A program made the position numbers and the translations under genes. 10,679 bases of DNA from JAFGJU01 sp964570935 (lineage in GTDB: Bacteria > Eisenbacteria > RBG-16-71-46 > JAFGJU01): positions 1 to 10,679 of the forward strand of contig CAZMZP010000037.1 in the NCBI GenBank assembly GCA_964570935.1. Direction: 5' to 3'. Positions within the stretch are counted from its first letter, which is position 1; the number at the start of each line of letters is the position of its first letter. The notes beneath the pieces are model-generated. The model had not been told where the DNA came from and did not search any database. It saw only the letters and a list, made by a program, of their open reading frames with translations. Positions 1 to 7,127 of this stretch are shown here, in pieces.

Positions 1-1
1 G

Positions 2-562
2 ACTGCCAAGAAGGAGGGAAGACGCGTGGGCCGTGCGCTCAAGGACGCCCTCCAGAGGGTGTACAGGGCCCTCGCCGTGAACCCCGACCTGTCTCCGTTC
101 GGCGCGCTCCCGATAGGCGACGAGACGAAGGGCGGAGGGGGCGCCGCATTAACGCGGCAGGCCAGACCGGCGGGTTCCGAAGATGTGACTGGCGCGGGCG
201 CGGAAGGCGACGCTCAGAAGAAGGAGGCTGCGCCCAAGAAGCGGAAGAAGAAACCTAAGGTGAAGCGCCTCACGCCCAACGCCGTCGTGAAGAGAATCAA
301 GTTCGGAGAAACCGGAGTCTACTGCGTCGTGGACAGCTTCGGAGAGGACGGCCCGGAAGTCTTCGCAGAGGAGACGACCATCTACATAAACCGGGACCAT
401 CCGCTGTACAGGAGGGAGGCCGGGAAGGTCGAGACGCACACGCTCAACCTCGCGCGCCTCATCACGCAGGAAATCTCCCTCATGAAGGGGCCCAAGAACC
501 CCAGGCAGGCCTTCGACAGGCAGAGCAAGCTCCTCCGGGACGCCTTCGCGGAGAGGGAGTAG
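2..562 (+). CDS. C-terminal fragment of a protein, possibly a GHKL/HSP90-like ATPase (5' end outside window)
   Basis: The frame is open from base 2 to a TAG at 560-562, so this is the 3' end of a gene that begins upstream. A GTG at 26 is available as a start, but coding-like sequence (TAKKEGRRVGRALKDALQRV) runs through it, so I treat the gene as truncated by the window. The visible part has an amphipathic helix near the start, then a disordered Gly/Ala/Glu linker, a very basic stretch (PKKRKKKPKVKR, about 230-270), and a compact end containing TIYINRDHPLYRR and a helix beginning with LARLITQEI. From memory, an INxDHPLY strand followed by such helices is seen at the C-terminus of predicted HSP90/MutL-like ATP-binding proteins. 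The ATPase motifs would lie upstream and cannot be checked. Function is therefore uncertain; the reading frame itself is convincing. Confidence 0.7.
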   Translation, partial: TAKKEGRRVGRALKDALQRVYRALAVNPDLSPFGALPIGDETKGGGGAALTRQARPAGSEDVTGAGAEGDAQKKEAAPKKRKKKPKVKRLTPNAVVKRIKFGETGVYCVVDSFGEDGPEVFAEETTIYINRDHPLYRREAGKVETHTLNLARLITQEISLMKGPKNPRQAFDRQSKLLRDAFAERE

Positions 563-582
563 GGATCGCCGCCACTCGGACG

Positions 583-612
583 TTGCCTCCGGGCACTGCT
601 CGGTGCTATACT
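583..612 (+). promoter_or_regulatory. Predicted sigma70-type promoter with extended -10
   Basis: TTGCCT (583-588, 4 of 6 against TTGACA) is followed after 18 nt by TATACT (607-612, 5 of 6 against TATAAT). The -10 is preceded by TGC at 604-606, forming an extended -10 (TGnTATACT). It lies 20 nt after the stop of the upstream gene, and transcription would begin near 619, giving a leader of about 200 nt before the TTG start at 822. This is seen by eye only; sigma-factor consensus in this lineage is assumed. Confidence 0.5.
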
Positions 613-687
613 CCGTTTCTGTGTCGTGCCGGCGGAGATGAGGGGGTGGTTTGCCATTCCGGAGACAACGTGACGGCCCCGTAGAAC

Positions 688-825
688 ATGTCAGAGCCCA
701 GCCAACAGAATCCCGTGAGTCATCGATCGTTTGACGGCTCGTCAAAGTGCGACGAGCTATTTTTGTTTGCCGGTGACGGTTGCGTGGCTCGGACGGCCGT
801 CTCCTTCCAAGGAGGTGCTGCTTGA
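688..825 (+). CDS. Possible 45-codon leader reading frame overlapping the next gene
   Basis: An ATG at 688 opens a 45-residue frame (begins MSEPSQQNPV, ends SFQGGAA) whose TGA stop at 823-825 overlaps the TTG start at 822 as TTGA, the arrangement of translationally coupled genes. It crosses both competing hairpins at 730-757. Against it, no Shine-Dalgarno is visible before the ATG and the peptide resembles nothing I recognise. It could be a regulatory leader or chance; I lean slightly towards chance. Confidence 0.2.
   Translation: MSEPSQQNPVSHRSFDGSSKCDELFLFAGDGCVARTAVSFQGGAA
730..746 (+). promoter_or_regulatory. Perfect inverted repeat, antiterminator-like alternative hairpin
   Basis: TTTGACG-GCT-CGTCAAA is a perfect 7-bp dyad with a 3-nt loop. 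Its right arm (740-746) overlaps the left arm of the terminator-like hairpin at 737-757, so the two cannot form together in RNA. It could also act as a DNA operator, since it sits between the predicted promoter and the gene. Confidence 0.4.
737..769 (+). terminator. Intrinsic-terminator-like hairpin in the leader of the repeat protein gene
   Basis: GCTCGTC (737-743) and GACGAGC (751-757) form a perfect 7-bp stem with a 7-nt loop. It is followed immediately by TATTTTTGTTTG (758-769), the T-rich tract of a Rho-independent terminator. It lies about 175 nt after the upstream stop codon but downstream of the predicted promoter at 583-612. It could therefore end readthrough from upstream, or attenuate the leader transcript. 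The 758-765 segment also matches the Bacteroidetes -7 motif TAnnTTTG, but no well-spaced TTTG is present upstream. Confidence 0.5.
809..816 (+). promoter_or_regulatory. Shine-Dalgarno that fixes a TTG start at 822
   Basis: AAGGAGGT (809-816) lies 5 nt before TTG 822-824. Another in-frame TTG at 780 has no such site, and starting there would put an Arg-rich 14-residue stretch before a normal signal peptide. This site decides the start. Confidence 0.75.
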
Positions 826-3800
826 GGAAGCCGTTTCCCGCATTCCGTACGACAGGCGTTTTCCTTTGGGTGTCGGCACTGGTGCTGGTTGCTGTTGTCG
901 CTCCGCCGCCGTGCCGTGGTGGTGGCGCCGCTGACACGGCGCGCGGTGCGCGCAAAGCCGCGCTCTCGGCGCACACGGCGGGAACGATGGCCGCGATCGG
1001 CGCCGCAGTGGGGCGCAGCGGGACTGCACGGCGTGTCTCGACTGACGAAGTCGGACCTCCATTCCAGATAGGCGTCGAGCCGGAATCCGCGCCTGACGAC
1101 CAGAGACTAGCCGCGGTCGCGTTCGACGGCACGAACTATCTGGTGGTCTGGGAAGATCGACGCACCGGTTCGACCGACCTTTACTGTGCGCGCATGACCT
1201 CGGACGGGGAAGTGCTCGACCCGAGCGGCATCGTGATTTCCGCCGAGCACAACGCCCAAGGAACGCCCGCCGTGGCCTTTGACGGCACGAACTACCTGGT
1301 TGTCTGGGACGACTGGCGTTTCAGCATGGATCCCAACATTTATGGAGCACGCGTGAGCCCTGACGGCACGGTTATCGATTCACTTGACGCGATACCCATT
1401 TCAACCGCGACCAACGGCCAGACCAATCCGGGGATCGCCTTCGACGGAACCAACTATCTGGTCGTCTGGGAGGATTGGAGAGGTGGCACTCTCACTCCAG
1501 ACATCTACTGCACTCGCGTCAGCCCGTCGGGGAGTGTGCTGGACACTGCTGGTGCAGTAGTGTCGGCTGCCGCCGAAGACCAGACCCGGCCCGCCGTGGC
1601 CTTCAACGGAACGGACTACGTGGTTGTGTGGGAAGATACCCGTAGTTACGGCATGGACATATACGCAGCGCGTGTGACTACTGCCGGATCCGTTCTGGAC
1701 CCCGCCGGCATTGCGATTTCGACCGCGACCTCCTCGCAGCAATATCCGTCCGTGGCCTGCGACGGTGCGAACTGCCTGGTCGTGTGGGAGGACATGCGGA
1801 GCGACTATTCGGGAGATATCTACGGGGCGCGGGTCAATCCCTCGGGTGCGGTGCTGGATGTCGCGGGCCTGCCCATCTCGCCTGCGTCATCCTATCAACT
1901 GCGTCCCTCGCTGCTCTTCGCCCAGGGCAGCTATCTCGTCGTCTGGGAAGACTGGCGCAACGGGCTCACTGCAGAGGTCTACGGCGTTCGGTTGAACTCC
2001 GACGGCACCGTGCTCGACAACATCGGCATGATCCTTCCCACAGGCATGTACGATTACGGTTACCTCGACCTCGCGTTGGGGTTCGACGGCACGAACTACC
2101 TCGCCGTGTGGACCGATTTCGAGGGCAATCTCTCGGACGTGACAGACGTGCTCGGCGCCAGAGTCAACGCCTCGGGCGACGTGCTGGAGCCGGGAGCCAT
2201 AATGATCTCTGCCGAATCAAGGCAGCAACAGTTCCCGGCCATATCGTACGACGGAACCAACTACCTTGTTGTGTGGGGTGACCAGAGCTCCGGCTTTTAC
2301 TCTGAGATCAGCGGGAGACGCGTCGGGAAAGACGGCACGCTGCTGGACCCGAAGATTCTGATCTCGCCTCAGGGCGATGGCTGGAACGTCCAGCCTGCAT
2401 TGGCGTTCGGCGGACGTGACTATCTCGTGGTGTGGAACGCAGGCGGTGGCCTGTACGGAGCGCGCGTCGACACGTCGGGCACGGTGCGAGACCCGGCCGG
2501 CATCACAATCCGCGCAGGTGCGAACTCGACTGGATTCCCGGCAGTTGCATTCGACGGCCGGAACTACCTTGTCGTGTGGGAGGACAACTCTGCCGGTTTC
2601 GAGTCGGATCTGTACGCTGCGCGAGTGGATACGTCCGGAACAGTGCTGGCCCCGGGAGTGTTTCCGGTGTCCGCGCAAGGCGGCTCCGAATGGATGCCCG
2701 CGATTGCGTTCGACGGCACGAACTACCTCGTTGCCTGGAGTGACGACAGGACCGGTATCTATCAAGTCTACGCAGCGCGCATTGACACCTCTGGAGCCAT
2801 ACTCGACCCGGGCGGCATAGCGCTTACCAGTGGGGACGATGGCGGCTGCTTCCCCGCTGTTGCGTTTGACGGCACGCAATACCTGGTAGTCTGGGTGTAC
2901 GGTGAATCCTCCAGCGGGGGTATCTCGTGCGGCGCCGTCTACGGGGCGCGCATGAACACGTCCGGAACAGTGCTTGACCCGGCAGGCATTCAGCTTTCCG
3001 GCGAGGGTTTCACCTGTTTCTCTCCGGCCGTGGGGTTTGACGGGATGAACTTCCTGGTGCTCTGGACCCAGTATCAGGATATCCCGCCCCACCTCGTGGA
3101 CGTTTACGGAGTGCGCGTGAGCAGCGTGGGAGTCGTGCTCGACCCCAGCGGCATCTACATGGGCGGTGCAGCGTTTGAGGACACGATAAACTATACTCCA
3201 ACGCGGCCTGCGGTCTCGAGAGGACCGACCTGCAGCATGCTCATAGCATACCCCGCTCTGACCCCAACCCCATACGGCGGCAACCGTATCTGGGGGAACA
3301 AGTGGAGCGGACCGACGGCCATCGCCTTCGCTTCTGTGACGGCCTCGGGGAGTGGAGGACGAGTGACGTTGTCCTGGGAAATGGCCGTCGATGCGCCGGC
3401 GTCGAGCTTCGAGGTGTGGCGGTCTGACTCGCCCGAAAGCGAGTTCGCGCGTCTTGAACTGGGGGTAGTCCGGGGACGCGAACGGACCTTCTCGTGCGTT
3501 GATGAGGCGGTGGTCTCGGGGATGACCTACTGGTACCGCATCGTGCTGGCCGGCGCTTCAGGTGGGGAAACGTATGGCCCGGTCGGCGTGCTGGTGGAGG
3601 CAGCTCCGGCCGTCTTCGCAATCGAGCCGGTGTTCCCCAATCCCTTCAATCCGAGTTGCACGATTCGCTACGACGTCGCCGCGGCCGGCAGGGCAAGCCT
3701 GAGAGTCTTCGACGTCAGCGGGAAGGTCGTAAGAACGCTTGTAGACGCCTGGCGAGAGCCGGGGACGTACGCGACCACCTGGAATGGATGCGATGACGAT

Positions 3801-3887
3801 GGACACGCGCTCCCTTCGGGAGTCTATGTTTGCGTGGTGAAGTTCGGCACACTCACTGCTTCGCAAAAAACAGTCCTTTTGCGATAG
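822..3887 (+). CDS. Large secreted repeat (beta-propeller-like) protein with FN3-like and FlgD-like/sorting C-terminal domains
   Basis: The 1021-residue product begins at TTG 822, chosen for its Shine-Dalgarno. Residues 1-~25 form a signal peptide: RKPFPAF, then a hydrophobic core VFLWVSALVLVAVVA. After a low-complexity Ala/Gly/Arg linker, residues 98-796 carry 13 tandem repeats of about 48-61 residues, typified by AFDGTNYLVVWED..DIYGARV...G.VLDP.GI.IS, and a decayed 14th. The LVVW...DIY.ARV pattern resembles the TolB/PD40 type of beta-propeller blade. Residues ~831-928 are fibronectin-III-like (FSCVDEAVVSGMTYWYRIV). Residues ~930-1021 are the FlgD Ig-like / type A sorting-like domain (PNPFNP at 939-944, LRVFDVSGKVVRTLV, PSGVY, ending in KTVLLR). 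It is probably exported by Sec and placed at the surface or released. Ligand and role are unknown; no catalytic motif is seen. The next gene, 108 nt downstream, shares the last two domains. Confidence 0.85.
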   Translation: MRKPFPAFRTTGVFLWVSALVLVAVVAPPPCRGGGAADTARGARKAALSAHTAGTMAAIGAAVGRSGTARRVSTDEVGPPFQIGVEPESAPDDQRLAAVAFDGTNYLVVWEDRRTGSTDLYCARMTSDGEVLDPSGIVISAEHNAQGTPAVAFDGTNYLVVWDDWRFSMDPNIYGARVSPDGTVIDSLDAIPISTATNGQTNPGIAFDGTNYLVVWEDWRGGTLTPDIYCTRVSPSGSVLDTAGAVVSAAAEDQTRPAVAFNGTDYVVVWEDTRSYGMDIYAARVTTAGSVLDPAGIAISTATSSQQYPSVACDGANCLVVWEDMRSDYSGDIYGARVNPSGAVLDVAGLPISPASSYQLRPSLLFAQGSYLVVWEDWRNGLTAEVYGVRLNSDGTVLDNIGMILPTGMYDYGYLDLALGFDGTNYLAVWTDFEGNLSDVTDVLGARVNASGDVLEPGAIMISAESRQQQFPAISYDGTNYLVVWGDQSSGFYSEISGRRVGKDGTLLDPKILISPQGDGWNVQPALAFGGRDYLVVWNAGGGLYGARVDTSGTVRDPAGITIRAGANSTGFPAVAFDGRNYLVVWEDNSAGFESDLYAARVDTSGTVLAPGVFPVSAQGGSEWMPAIAFDGTNYLVAWSDDRTGIYQVYAARIDTSGAILDPGGIALTSGDDGGCFPAVAFDGTQYLVVWVYGESSSGGISCGAVYGARMNTSGTVLDPAGIQLSGEGFTCFSPAVGFDGMNFLVLWTQYQDIPPHLVDVYGVRVSSVGVVLDPSGIYMGGAAFEDTINYTPTRPAVSRGPTCSMLIAYPALTPTPYGGNRIWGNKWSGPTAIAFASVTASGSGGRVTLSWEMAVDAPASSFEVWRSDSPESEFARLELGVVRGRERTFSCVDEAVVSGMTYWYRIVLAGASGGETYGPVGVLVEAAPAVFAIEPVFPNPFNPSCTIRYDVAAAGRASLRVFDVSGKVVRTLVDAWREPGTYATTWNGCDDDGHALPSGVYVCVVKFGTLTASQKTVLLR
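1113..3209 (+). repeat. Thirteen tandem coding repeats (about 50 residues each), plus a decayed 14th to about 3308
   Basis: Each unit starts with a strand such as AVAFDGTNYLVVWED, continues with DIYGARV, then SGTVLDPAGI.IS, and ends with a Pro before the next unit. Unit starts are easily read at every copy. Variation is greatest in units 6 (SLLFAQGSYLVVWED), 9 (short) and 13 (long). A 14th copy beginning AVSRGPTC (from 3210) keeps the spacing but has lost the core motif. Several copies also match closely in DNA (for example GACGGCACGAACTA), consistent with duplication within the gene. A total of 14 would suit two seven-bladed propellers, which is inference. Confidence 0.85.
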
Positions 3888-3909
3888 GAGAGCGCGATGG
3901 CGTCTCTCC
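3887..3909 (+). other. Intergenic hairpin after the repeat protein gene
   Basis: GGAGAG (3887-3892) pairs with CTCTCC (3904-3909). Inside, CGC (3893-3895) pairs with GCG (3900-3902) around a GATG tetraloop, leaving T3903 bulged. No T-tract follows, so this is not a standard intrinsic terminator. It could protect the 3' end of the upstream message or lower readthrough into the next gene. Confidence 0.4.
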
Positions 3910-3934
3910 GGGGCGCGCGACGCTCCAACAATCG

Positions 3935-3949
3935 GGGCGCATGACGCCC
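3935..3949 (+). other. Second small intergenic hairpin
   Basis: GGGCG (3935-3939) and CGCCC (3945-3949) form a 5-bp stem with loop CATGA. No T-tract follows. With the hairpin at 3887-3909 it makes the 108-nt gap between the two secreted-protein genes structured. In a GC-rich genome a 5-bp stem may be chance. Confidence 0.25.
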
Positions 3950-3995
3950 ATAGCTGCCAGGCCATGGTACGTTGAGCCCGGTGTGGAGGGAAAAC

Positions 3996-6900
3996 ATGAA
4001 GGATAGGAGACGCAGGTCGGCAGTAGTTGTCCTGGCCGGCCTTCTTGTCTGCGCGATCACTCCGGTGGCCTGTGCCGGACAGGTCGGGCAACCTACTCAG
4101 GCAGACGACGCCGTATTCCACTTCGTCGGGACAAACCTCGAGGCAGAGCACGGCTCATCCAACTTGGGCGTGTACTGCTACTATGACATCACGCTTGGCT
4201 GCAGCCTTACGAGTGACTTGTTCGGGTTCCGCAGGTACTCGGTCAACTGGGTGAGCTTCCGAAACCAGGTGCACTACGTGTTTCGAATGCTCCGCGGATG
4301 TCCTACGTGCGAGACGTACTTTGTCTTTCTCAACGGGGACGATTTTGACCTCTCAGCGGCTGCGTCTGAGGTCCAGCTGCTTGTCAAGGGCACGTTCGTC
4401 AACCCGACGGCAGAAGACATCTACACAGTCCGCCTGACTTTGGGGCGAGACAAAACGTTTGTGACCCCATACGGGACAGTCATCTCGTACACCCGTTCCG
4501 GGGGAAACGAGCTCTTTATGGGCACGGCCGATTCCACGTATGCCTATGCGGAGGGCGGTCAGTTCGAGGGTCGCCTGACGTGGCCATGCTACGCGCCTGA
4601 CAACCCCAGCATTCAGTTCGGCTCGATGCTGACTCAGGACAGCAATGGCGCAATCTGCTACCTCGATGCGGACCCACCCCGTGGGGTAGTCGCGGGCGCG
4701 GCGGCTGACGGCGCCTCCCGGGTCGTGGTGGAGGTCTCCGGTAGTGAGACGACCCCGAAGGACTCTCTGGCGGCCGGAGATGGGTTCTGGGAAGAAGGCG
4801 AGTGGCAGAACATGGCGAGTAGCACATGGCGCCGCACGTGGAGGGCTCCGATGGACTTCGACTCGGTGGGTGTCCAGCCCGACCACCTGGCATCCAGACT
4901 GGTCGACCTCCACCTTGAAATCGACGGGAAACGGTTGGGCGTGCCCCCGCTCGTTCTGGTCAAGCCGCCGGTAGTACTGCTGCACGGATTGTTCGCGACC
5001 GGAGAGATGTGGGATGCGATGGCTGATGCGCTCAAGAGAGACTACGTCAGCGGGGACCCGCTGCTCGTTAGCGCACCGGACTACGACCGGGACGCACACT
5101 TCATTGACAATATCGATCTAGTTCAATTGGGAGTCAGGGAGGCCATACTGAGAGCGAGAGAGCAGCGCCTGGGCAGGGGAGACCCGAACGTCTTCGGGAA
5201 GATCGTCGTAAAGAAAGCAGACATTGTTGCGCACAGCCTGGGCGGCATCATGGCCAACCTGTACGTCATGGACGCAGGGTACGGCTACGATGTCAACCGG
5301 TTAATCACCATTGAGACGCCTCATGCGGGCTCTGAGGTGGCCAACTTTGTGCTGCATTTCTTCTTTTGCGATCTGGATTTAGAGCAGACTCTGACCTGGA
5401 ATCTGATGAACACCGTCTTGGGCGCCATCAATCGTTCCCCGACCGGAGGCGCTCTCGAGGACCTGCAGGTGGGGTCGCCCGCCATGCGAGCGTACCGCAA
5501 CGCTGTGCTGAGCACCAGCGCGAGAGTACGAGTGTTCCCCGTCACTGCCCTGCACTCAGGCAACGCGCCCGGGGAGGGGATAGCAAAGCTCTACCGGACA
5601 CTCAGCACCCTGGACAGGGTCTTTCATTATCCGGCTCCGTATTTCCCCGGGGAGCTGGGTAGTCCGCTCTCCGTGGAAGGCGGGCTCTTCCCTGGCGGAC
5701 AGAACAGTTCGGATTTCATCGTATCGTTGGCGAGCCAGGCAGGAGGTCTCCCTGAGCTGGCGGGCGAGCCGCTGGCCACGCTTGACCACTGCAACACAGC
5801 CAATGAATCAGACGCGGCGGAGCGGGTGATTGCGCTCCTTAATTCTCCTATTAGCATCTTTGCCGAGCGGTTTGCGGCGCCCCTCTATCCGGCTGCGCCG
5901 GTAGAGCCAGTTGTCAACCAAGAGTGTTCGTATGACGTTGGGAACGGAATTCAGTTAGCACAGCACGCCGGCCTTCCGAGGATGTCGGGTCGAGCTCTCG
6001 AGGTCTCACTGCCCACCGCTGGAACAGTCTTTGCGCCTGGCGATTCAGTCTACGTAGAAGTTTCATACTCCGGCAGTCCTTACCCGAGGGTTCTGTTCCT
6101 GAGCGCGTCTGAGGACTCGGCGAGCGATACGATGGCACCGTATCAGTTCTCGTTCGCGATTGACGGCGACTTTGCCGGGCCATTGGTGATCGCGGCGGCC
6201 GCGATAGACGGTGATTGGCGGACAGCCGACAGCCTTATCGCCGAGGTCACCGTCAACGTACTGCCTACGGCACAACCAGTCAGGTTGCGCGTCATGCCGG
6301 ACGGTCCGCTGTACTTGACTATGGGGCAGACGTGCCAGTTACGCGTCAAGGGCATATACCCTGACAGCGTCGCGCGTGACATCTCCTCAAGCGCCGTGGG
6401 CACCCTTTACAGTTCCTCCACCAGTTCTGTTGCTACAGTTGGGCCGAACGGCCTGATAACCGCCCTCACTCCAGGAGAAACTCTGGTGCGAGTGGAAAAC
6501 GGAGCGGCTGAGGAGTTCTACGTCATAGTTGACTCGGTCGCAACGACCGGCATGTCCTTCGCTGGAGCCTCGGCCGCCGCCGAAGGTGGCTGCGTCAAGC
6601 TGTGTTGGGAGATGGGGACCGAGGTTCCAGCCTCCAGCTTCCGTGTGGAGCGCGGCGCGTCCTCAGGGGGGGAATTCACAGCGCTCGGCGCCCCCATATC
6701 AAAGCAATCAGCACACTCGTTTTCCTGCACCGACTGCTCTGTTGTGTCCGGAACCGCGTACTGGTACAGAATCGTGTTCTCAGGCGCAGACGGTGACGAT
6801 GTGTACGGCCCAATCGAGGCGTCCGTTCCGTCCACTCCGATTGCCTTTGCGCTGCATCAAAACTATCCCAACCCGTTCAATCCCAAGTGCACAGTGCGGT

Positions 6901-7124
6901 ATGAAGTGCTGGAGGCGAGACAGGTCAGTCTGAGGATATTCGATGTCGCCGGGGCTTCTGTTCGAACACTTGTGTCTCGCCGTATGGAGCCCGGAGTCTA
7001 TACCGAACTGTGGGACGGGCGGGCGAACGATGGAACCATGATGCCCTCAGGTGTCTACTTCTGTCGGCTCGAGGCGGGTAATCTTGTGGCCACCAGGAAG
7101 ATAGTGTTGCTTAGGACGGAATAG
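3996..7124 (+). CDS. Secreted multidomain alpha/beta hydrolase (lipase/esterase-like) with Big2-like, FN3-like and FlgD-like/sorting domains
   Basis: The 1042-residue product starts at ATG 3996, 5 nt after GGAGGG (3985-3990); the in-frame TTG at 3972 lacks a site and is rejected. MKDRRRRSAVVVLAGLLVCA is a typical signal peptide with probable cleavage after ACA (about residue 28). Cys27 lacks a good lipobox. Residues ~30-320 are a Cys-containing, beta-rich region I do not recognise. An alpha/beta hydrolase follows: VVLLHGLF (His330-Gly331, oxyanion strand), nucleophile elbow AHSLGG with Ser414, ITIETPHAGSEV, and a likely catalytic His598 in TLDHCN. The fold is of the PGAP1/LipA-like lipase and esterase group; the acid residue was not assigned. 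Residues ~762-846 look like a Big2 Ig domain, 853-948 are FN3-like, and ~949-1042 FlgD-like (PNPFNP 958-963, ending in KIVLLRTE). It is probably a surface or secreted ester hydrolase; the substrate is unknown. The stop is 3 nt before the PIG-L gene. Confidence 0.85.
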   Translation: MKDRRRRSAVVVLAGLLVCAITPVACAGQVGQPTQADDAVFHFVGTNLEAEHGSSNLGVYCYYDITLGCSLTSDLFGFRRYSVNWVSFRNQVHYVFRMLRGCPTCETYFVFLNGDDFDLSAAASEVQLLVKGTFVNPTAEDIYTVRLTLGRDKTFVTPYGTVISYTRSGGNELFMGTADSTYAYAEGGQFEGRLTWPCYAPDNPSIQFGSMLTQDSNGAICYLDADPPRGVVAGAAADGASRVVVEVSGSETTPKDSLAAGDGFWEEGEWQNMASSTWRRTWRAPMDFDSVGVQPDHLASRLVDLHLEIDGKRLGVPPLVLVKPPVVLLHGLFATGEMWDAMADALKRDYVSGDPLLVSAPDYDRDAHFIDNIDLVQLGVREAILRAREQRLGRGDPNVFGKIVVKKADIVAHSLGGIMANLYVMDAGYGYDVNRLITIETPHAGSEVANFVLHFFFCDLDLEQTLTWNLMNTVLGAINRSPTGGALEDLQVGSPAMRAYRNAVLSTSARVRVFPVTALHSGNAPGEGIAKLYRTLSTLDRVFHYPAPYFPGELGSPLSVEGGLFPGGQNSSDFIVSLASQAGGLPELAGEPLATLDHCNTANESDAAERVIALLNSPISIFAERFAAPLYPAAPVEPVVNQECSYDVGNGIQLAQHAGLPRMSGRALEVSLPTAGTVFAPGDSVYVEVSYSGSPYPRVLFLSASEDSASDTMAPYQFSFAIDGDFAGPLVIAAAAIDGDWRTADSLIAEVTVNVLPTAQPVRLRVMPDGPLYLTMGQTCQLRVKGIYPDSVARDISSSAVGTLYSSSTSSVATVGPNGLITALTPGETLVRVENGAAEEFYVIVDSVATTGMSFAGASAAAEGGCVKLCWEMGTEVPASSFRVERGASSGGEFTALGAPISKQSAHSFSCTDCSVVSGTAYWYRIVFSGADGDDVYGPIEASVPSTPIAFALHQNYPNPFNPKCTVRYEVLEARQVSLRIFDVAGASVRTLVSRRMEPGVYTELWDGRANDGTMMPSGVYFCRLEAGNLVATRKIVLLRTE

Positions 7125-7127
7125 ATC

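Noticed and set aside
758..765. TATTTTTG as a Bacteroidetes-type -7 box (TAnnTTTG)
   Set aside because: The match is perfect, but the nearest TTTG (730-733) is 24 nt away instead of about 19-21, and the T-tract is better explained by the hairpin just before it.
780..821. Upstream TTG start for the repeat protein
   Set aside because: No Shine-Dalgarno, and it would add 14 residues before a normal signal peptide; TTG 822 has AAGGAGGT at 5-nt spacing.
149..1132. 327-codon frame on the - strand
   Set aside because: It overlaps the upstream CDS, the leader and the signal-peptide region; its product is Arg/Pro/Ser-rich without motifs, as expected for antisense of GC-rich coding DNA.
2217..3092. 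291-codon frame on the - strand
   Set aside because: It lies wholly antisense to the repeat array, and its own repetition (VVxAVExN) mirrors the sense repeats.
3972..3995. Upstream TTG start for the hydrolase
   Set aside because: ATG 3996 has GGAGGG at 5-nt spacing and begins a clean signal peptide.
4062..4079. Lipoprotein signal at Cys27 of the hydrolase
   Set aside because: The preceding residues TPVA do not form a good lipobox (Pro at -3); signal peptidase I cleavage after ACA is more likely.
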